Shown here: one piece after another, positions 43,945 to 46,361 of the stretch | Position numbering within the stretch: the stretch's first letter is position 1 | Layout of the letters: each line of letters starts with the position of its first letter | NCBI GenBank assembly: GCA_029210965.1 | Contig: JARGFZ010000021.1 | Location: forward strand, 1-46,361 | Reading direction: 5' to 3' | Length of the DNA: 46,361 nucleotides | DNA from: a bacterium | GTDB taxonomy: Bacteria; BMS3Abin14 | The notes under the pieces: generated by a model | What the model was told of the DNA's origin: nothing | The model's database searches: none | What the model saw: the letters and a program-made list of their open reading frames with translations, nothing else | Position numbers and translations under genes: made by a program

Positions 43945-44364
43945 TCATTCCCCTATTATTTTAACAAGTACTCGTTTCCTCCTGCGTCCATCAAACTCCC
44001 CGTAAAAAATCCGTTCCCAGGGCCCGAAATCCAACTGGCCATCCGTGATCGCCACCACCACCTCCCGGCCCATGATCTGGCGTTTGAGGTGTGCGTCCCC
44101 ATTGTCCTCACCAGTGAGGTTGTGCCTGTATCGGCTTATGGGGGCGTGGGGGGCCAACTCCTCGAGCCACCTTTCGTAGTCCGCGTGAAGACCTGACTCG
44201 TTATCGTTAATGAACACCGACGCGGTAATGTGCATGGCGTTCACCAGCACCAGGCCTTCCTTTATGCCGCTCTCCTCGAGACACTTCTGAACGTGGGGAG
44301 TGATGTGGATAAATTCACGCCTGTTGGGCACATCGAACCACAGCTCTTTACGGTAACTTTTCAT
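43945..44364 (-). CDS. yjbQ: YjbQ/UPF0047 family protein
   Basis: 139 aa. Signature: [29 protein letters not shown] and [42 protein letters not shown]. Members show weak thiamine-phosphate synthase activity; physiological role open. Strong AAAGGAGG before the ATG. Confidence 0.93.
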   Translation of the reverse strand: MKSYRKELWFDVPNRREFIHITPHVQKCLEESGIKEGLVLVNAMHITASVFINDNESGLHADYERWLEELAPHAPISRYRHNLTGEDNGDAHLKRQIMGREVVVAITDGQLDFGPWERIFYGEFDGRRRKRVLVKIIGE

Positions 44365-44384
44365 GAGGTCCTCCTTTGAGTATA

Positions 44385-44568
44385 TTCAAAATTCAGGAAT
44401 CACGTCTTCACCCAGACTTAAGTCTTCCTCTGCGTTCGAAGCCTGTCATGCCAGAGGCGTGACGTACTCCGCGTTAAAAAATCAACGCCTTTACAGGAAC
44501 CAATCCTTTTCTGAGATTGCCACGTCCCTCTCGTCTATCTCGATGCTTTTCGCAATGACAGACAGCAA
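44385..44568. repeat. Fragments of the family B repeat
   Basis: Diverged CTCTGCGTT...GCGTTAAAA segments between yjbQ and the PAS gene; no gene seen. Confidence 0.5.
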
Positions 44569-44610
44569 ATGATTTGCAATTTTTTTTCACAAGCCTTACA
44601 TTTCAGCCCT

Positions 44611-45978
44611 ATGGATAGAACTGCGAGACATATATCCGGCTGGAAGATCCGCACAGCCAGACTGCTTCATCCTGTTCCGGTTTTTTTCATCGTAACAACC
44701 CTCACGGCGTTGGTCTACACTGTCCCCAACCTGCGTCAGACCTATCAAACCAGCACCATTTCGGTATTGGGTATAACCACCTTTGTTTTCAATATTCTTC
44801 TCCCGGTGGCCACCGGGTTTATCGCGGCCTTCGGTGTCTATTTCGGCCTTTCTGACCTGAGGCGGAAAACCGGTGATAGTGAAAGGTTCCTGAGCACCAA
44901 AGAGTCCTACACCGCGGATGACAGGTCAAGAGCCATCGCCAGACACCTGCCCACAGCAGCTATTACTATGGATGTGACCGGAAAGTGCACCTTTCTCAAC
45001 TTTGCCGCCGCCGATCTTTTCCACATCTATCAACCGGAGGATCATTATATTATTGATCAGTTCATCGACTCCAACGGTTTACGGGGCAGCATAGAGGAAG
45101 TTTTCAGGGGCAATACCATCACGGTTGACAGAACAGGGATCCTGCTCGACGACCCCGAAACAGAGCGGACATGGGAAATAACAGGAATTCCCTTTACCAG
45201 GAACGATGAGGTCATCGAGGCCTTGCTGCTGATAGAGAACAGAGCCCAATACCGCATGCTCGAGGATGAGCTCATTCGTACCGAGGATAGATACAAAAAC
45301 ATATTTAACCATGCCCCCTGCAGTATCTTCTTCGTGGACAGCCAGGGATATTATCTGGACGCCAACCCTGCCGCACTGGAAATGCTGGGCTACTCTCTGG
45401 AGGAGCTCACGACTCTCACAACACGGGAACTGAGCTCTGATTCTGACAGAAGGCAGAGGCGGCTCAGGGAAGCACCCGGCTGGGTTGAAGATGAAACAAG
45501 ATATCTGCGTAAGGATGGAAAAATGGTTGAGGCCGAGCTTCTGGGAAGCAGCTTCCAGTCAGGCACTGAAACATATTTCATCGGCATCGCCAAGGACGTT
45601 ACGGCCAGGAATGAACTCCAGCGGAACCTGTCGGCAGCCAAAGCGCGTCTCAAAGCTGTCCTTTCCCTGGAAACCCGGCCCCTGATCCTTCTCGACGCCC
45701 AGGATCGCATCGCAAACGTCAACAGTGCCGCTATCGATCTGCTGGACTGCCCACCTGAAAAGCTCCTGGGTATGCCCCTGGAAGATCTGATCCAGGGCGA
45801 GCCTCCTCCTCTTCAGGAATCATCTTCCGCATCCTCCTCACCATGTATTTTTGATATTCCCCTGGGATCTGCCAGGAACCTTTCCGTCATACGCTTGCCC
45901 CTGGGCAGTTCAACCAATACGGGATCCCTTCTCCTCCTTTCCGGCGGTCCCCTCCCCGTAAAAAACAGCAAATCATAA
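44611..45978 (+). CDS. Membrane PAS-domain sensor without output domain
   Basis: About 455 aa from the ATG at 44611. Two transmembrane helices (about 25-90), then three PAS modules (about 115-225, 230-350, 355-445); the second has DRYKNIFNHAPCSIFFVDSQG and the PAC end ETYFIGIAKDVTARN. It stops at 45978 with no kinase, cyclase or HD module. Either partner of another kinase or a decayed gene. Frame to 44569 is open, but the ATG at 44611 is more natural. Confidence 0.85.
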   Translation: MDRTARHISGWKIRTARLLHPVPVFFIVTTLTALVYTVPNLRQTYQTSTISVLGITTFVFNILLPVATGFIAAFGVYFGLSDLRRKTGDSERFLSTKESYTADDRSRAIARHLPTAAITMDVTGKCTFLNFAAADLFHIYQPEDHYIIDQFIDSNGLRGSIEEVFRGNTITVDRTGILLDDPETERTWEITGIPFTRNDEVIEALLLIENRAQYRMLEDELIRTEDRYKNIFNHAPCSIFFVDSQGYYLDANPAALEMLGYSLEELTTLTTRELSSDSDRRQRRLREAPGWVEDETRYLRKDGKMVEAELLGSSFQSGTETYFIGIAKDVTARNELQRNLSAAKARLKAVLSLETRPLILLDAQDRIANVNSAAIDLLDCPPEKLLGMPLEDLIQGEPPPLQESSSASSSPCIFDIPLGSARNLSVIRLPLGSSTNTGSLLLLSGGPLPVKNSKS

Positions 45979-46361
45979 AGCGGCCGGTCTTCGAATCCCA
46001 ATCAGCTAAAAACTTTAACGCGGTAAAAAACATCGCTTTTTATAGTAACCGCGCTTTCCCAGGATTACAGCCTTTCTCCGCGGTTCTCTGCGGTGCGGCC
46101 ATGATCGGCCGCTCTGCGTCACCCTGCGTTAAAGCTTTTATCGTACTTTACAGAAATACCACTGGATTCCGGACAATCACGCATTGGCCGCGATTTCCGG
46201 AATGACGGCAAGGGCATGAAACATCACACTATAGTAACTGTGGTCTTTCCCAGGATTAAGCCTCTCTCTGTGTACTCTGTGCCTCTTCTATGAGTAGGCC
46301 GGTCCTGTCAACGGGAAACTGGTCTATTGCCGACATCGGAAGCCCTTGCTTACACCCTGCT
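45979..46361. repeat. Dispersed repeat fragments at the window end
   Basis: Contains the CTCTGCG-type block (about 46060-46140), the block shared with 43390-43460 in inverted orientation (about 46170-46230) and CTCTGTGTACTCTGTG. No gene seen. Confidence 0.6.

Overview
Likely source: a Gram-negative (diderm) anaerobe or facultative anaerobe of the Desulfobacterota/Deltaproteobacteria type, moderately GC-rich. The reasons are several lipoproteins and an RlpA, an anaerobe-type homocysteine operon (HcyBio + UPF0280 + NIL-ferredoxin) under a SAM-I riboswitch, a probable selenoprotein, and a YggT-DivIVA-YggU cluster. The lineage is an inference from gene content; there is no rRNA in the window.

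Layout. 1-7.5 kb (+): compact glmU-glmS-ClC antiporter-uvrD/pcrA operon behind a good promoter. 7.6-8.4 kb (+): exported TlpA-like thioredoxin. 8.4-13.7 kb (-): seven-gene envelope operon (YggT, DivIVA, small lipoprotein, YggU/DUF167, membrane metallopeptidase, PEGA-like protein, kelch lipoprotein). 13.7-17.3 kb: repeat-rich DNA and an iron-type ABC transporter that has ATPase and binding protein but no permease. 17.3-20.2 kb (-): tRNA-His, a small secreted protein, a DHH phosphoesterase, and a free-standing LeuA-type regulatory domain with a Lys/Ala-rich tail. 20.3-23.2 kb (-): SAM-riboswitch homocysteine operon. 23.6-27.5 kb (+): a small unknown protein, a protoglobin-PsiE membrane protein, mobA, cysK, and a two-Trx-fold protein whose ORF is interrupted by an in-frame UGA at the redox site, best read as selenocysteine. 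27.6-34.1 kb (-): PfkB kinase, IS200/IS605 element, RlpA, cyclophilin, panE, zinc-ribbon protein, TrmH, DUF89 protein. 34.6-38.3 kb (-): LivJ-like binding lipoprotein plus sensor kinase. 38.5-41.8 kb (-): ArsR-FeoB-DtxR/FeoA ferrous iron operon. 42.0-46.0 kb: MOT1-type molybdate permease (+), YjbQ (-), PAS sensor without an output domain (+).

Two things stand out. First, nearly every gene boundary outside the tight operons carries a short degenerate tandem array whose unit is almost always 7 bp, while the 7-mer differs from locus to locus. About thirty such arrays are visible. Some occur as inverted pairs (around a terminator, around an IS element, between feoB and dtxR), and several run into genes and encode their C-termini. 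Second, the ORF at 26763 continues in frame past a UGA to give a U-x-x-C thioredoxin-like protein, with a hairpin of bacterial-SECIS geometry directly after the UGA. Sulfur and redox functions (SAM-controlled homocysteine synthesis, cysK, selenoprotein, TlpA) and metals (FeoB, molybdate permease, mobA) recur through the window. Larger dispersed palindromic repeats (a ~150-bp MITE-like family and several mosaic families) fill the longer gaps.
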